Source: Patagioenas fasciata | Lineage: Eukaryota; Chordata; Aves; Columbiformes; Columbidae | DNA: 64,000 bases | Assembly (NCBI RefSeq): GCF_037038585.1 | Contig: NC_092521.1 | Span: 57,263,898 to 57,327,897, forward strand | Direction: 5' to 3' | In this document: piece after piece, positions 63,301 through 64,000 of the stretch | How the letters are laid out: each line of letters starts with the position of its first letter | Numbering within the stretch: the stretch's first letter is position 1 | Program-made: the position numbers and the translations under genes | The notes under the pieces: generated by a model | The model's database searches: none | What the model was told of the DNA's origin: nothing | The model's input: the letters and a program-made list of their open reading frames with translations, nothing else

Positions 63301-64000
63301 TAATTTTAACTCTCAACACCAAAAACAGTACTCGGTTGCAAACTTCCAATTAACTGAACATTCTCAATGAGATAATCAATTTTCTCTAGTATGCTTCTCA
63401 TTATGTATTAAGATAAAGCTCTGACTGTCCTGCTGCTAAGGCTGAAATCAGGCTGTATTGGGAAGTGTACTTTGTGTTTCCTGGTTTTCAGAAGTGATGA
63501 TATCATTTAATTTGATAATGTTGGTAATGCAGGTCAATATTAATTCTGCTACTAAAATGGAGATGTATGCTAACCAATTGTATTTCTTTCTAACTGCTGG
63601 AAATTAGCCCCCCTTTTTTCATCCTATTCTTTGAATAAGTGCCTGTGAACCTGCTCTACCCGCACATTTATTCTCTGGAGAAAAGTCAGAAGACTCATGA
63701 TTTCCCTCTGTTGTGTTCTGAAACTTTGGATTAAACTCGTTTGTCCCCTTCTCTTGAATAAAAAATATTAGCATATATATAAGCTGCCTACACTGCTACT
63801 GTTTTTCCTGAAACCAAAATTAACTCCTTGCTGTTCCTTTCTGCATTTTTAAGTAGGTGTTCAGACCTTGATTGCTCCCTGCTGGCTTTCAGGGAATTTT
63901 TCATATGAGCTGGTCATTGGCAGACCAGGGCACACCAGTAAAAATAGACTTGGTTTTGTGAATCAGTGCCATGTTCTGTAGCTGCGGGACACTACTGACA
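60378..64000. other. intergenic, no gene seen
   Basis: AT-rich to the window edge. No melanocortin-receptor-like open frame or other gene is visible, and I recognise no repeat family here. A C9 run lies near 61190. Confidence 0.6.

Overview
This window is vertebrate nuclear DNA, almost certainly from a bird. It holds widely spaced short exons with GT-AG introns, one CpG island, and many CR1 LINE copies with the avian 8-bp 3' tail (ATTCTGTG-type). It also carries ERVL-type LTRs of a kind I know from avian genomes. I cannot name the species.

Two protein-coding genes lie head to head around a CpG island at about 24.5-25.7 kb. FAM210A (mitochondrial membrane protein) runs leftward. Its coding exons are 9453-9005, 6869-6758 and 5473-5207 (275 codons), joined by a ~15 kb first intron to a probable non-coding exon ending at 24918. 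RNMT (mRNA cap guanine-N7 methyltransferase) runs rightward. It has a non-coding first exon ending at 25318 and ten coding exons between 26770 and 42524 (423 codons from the first in-frame ATG). A candidate poly(A) signal is at 44280. All splice phases agree across both genes, so both appear intact. The two functions (mitochondrial translation and homeostasis; nuclear mRNA capping) are unrelated, so what they share is the promoter island.

Region by region: 1-5206 is the 3' side of FAM210A, with an old CR1 tail, a compound microsatellite, a degenerate 30-bp repeat and an ancient MIR-like fragment. 5207-25318 is FAM210A, whose first intron holds a young 5'-truncated CR1 with an uninterrupted 894-codon ORF2, in antisense to the gene. 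25319-44300 is RNMT, with CR1 copies in introns 1 and 9, an LTR relic in intron 8, and two short palindromic MITE-like relics in the 3' UTR. 44300-64000 is intergenic: three more CR1 copies, a 1.13-kb solo ERVL-type LTR with a perfect 5-bp target duplication, a perfect (AAAAG)16 array, and two unassigned stretches with good splice-site signals.

I found no convincing new biological system. The most useful observations are the intact CR1 ORF, the CR1 that ends at the RNMT exon 10 acceptor, the extra 33-bp coding repeat in FAM210A, the predicted RNMT uORF and start-codon choice, and the two orphan exon candidates at 57.0 and 59.1 kb.
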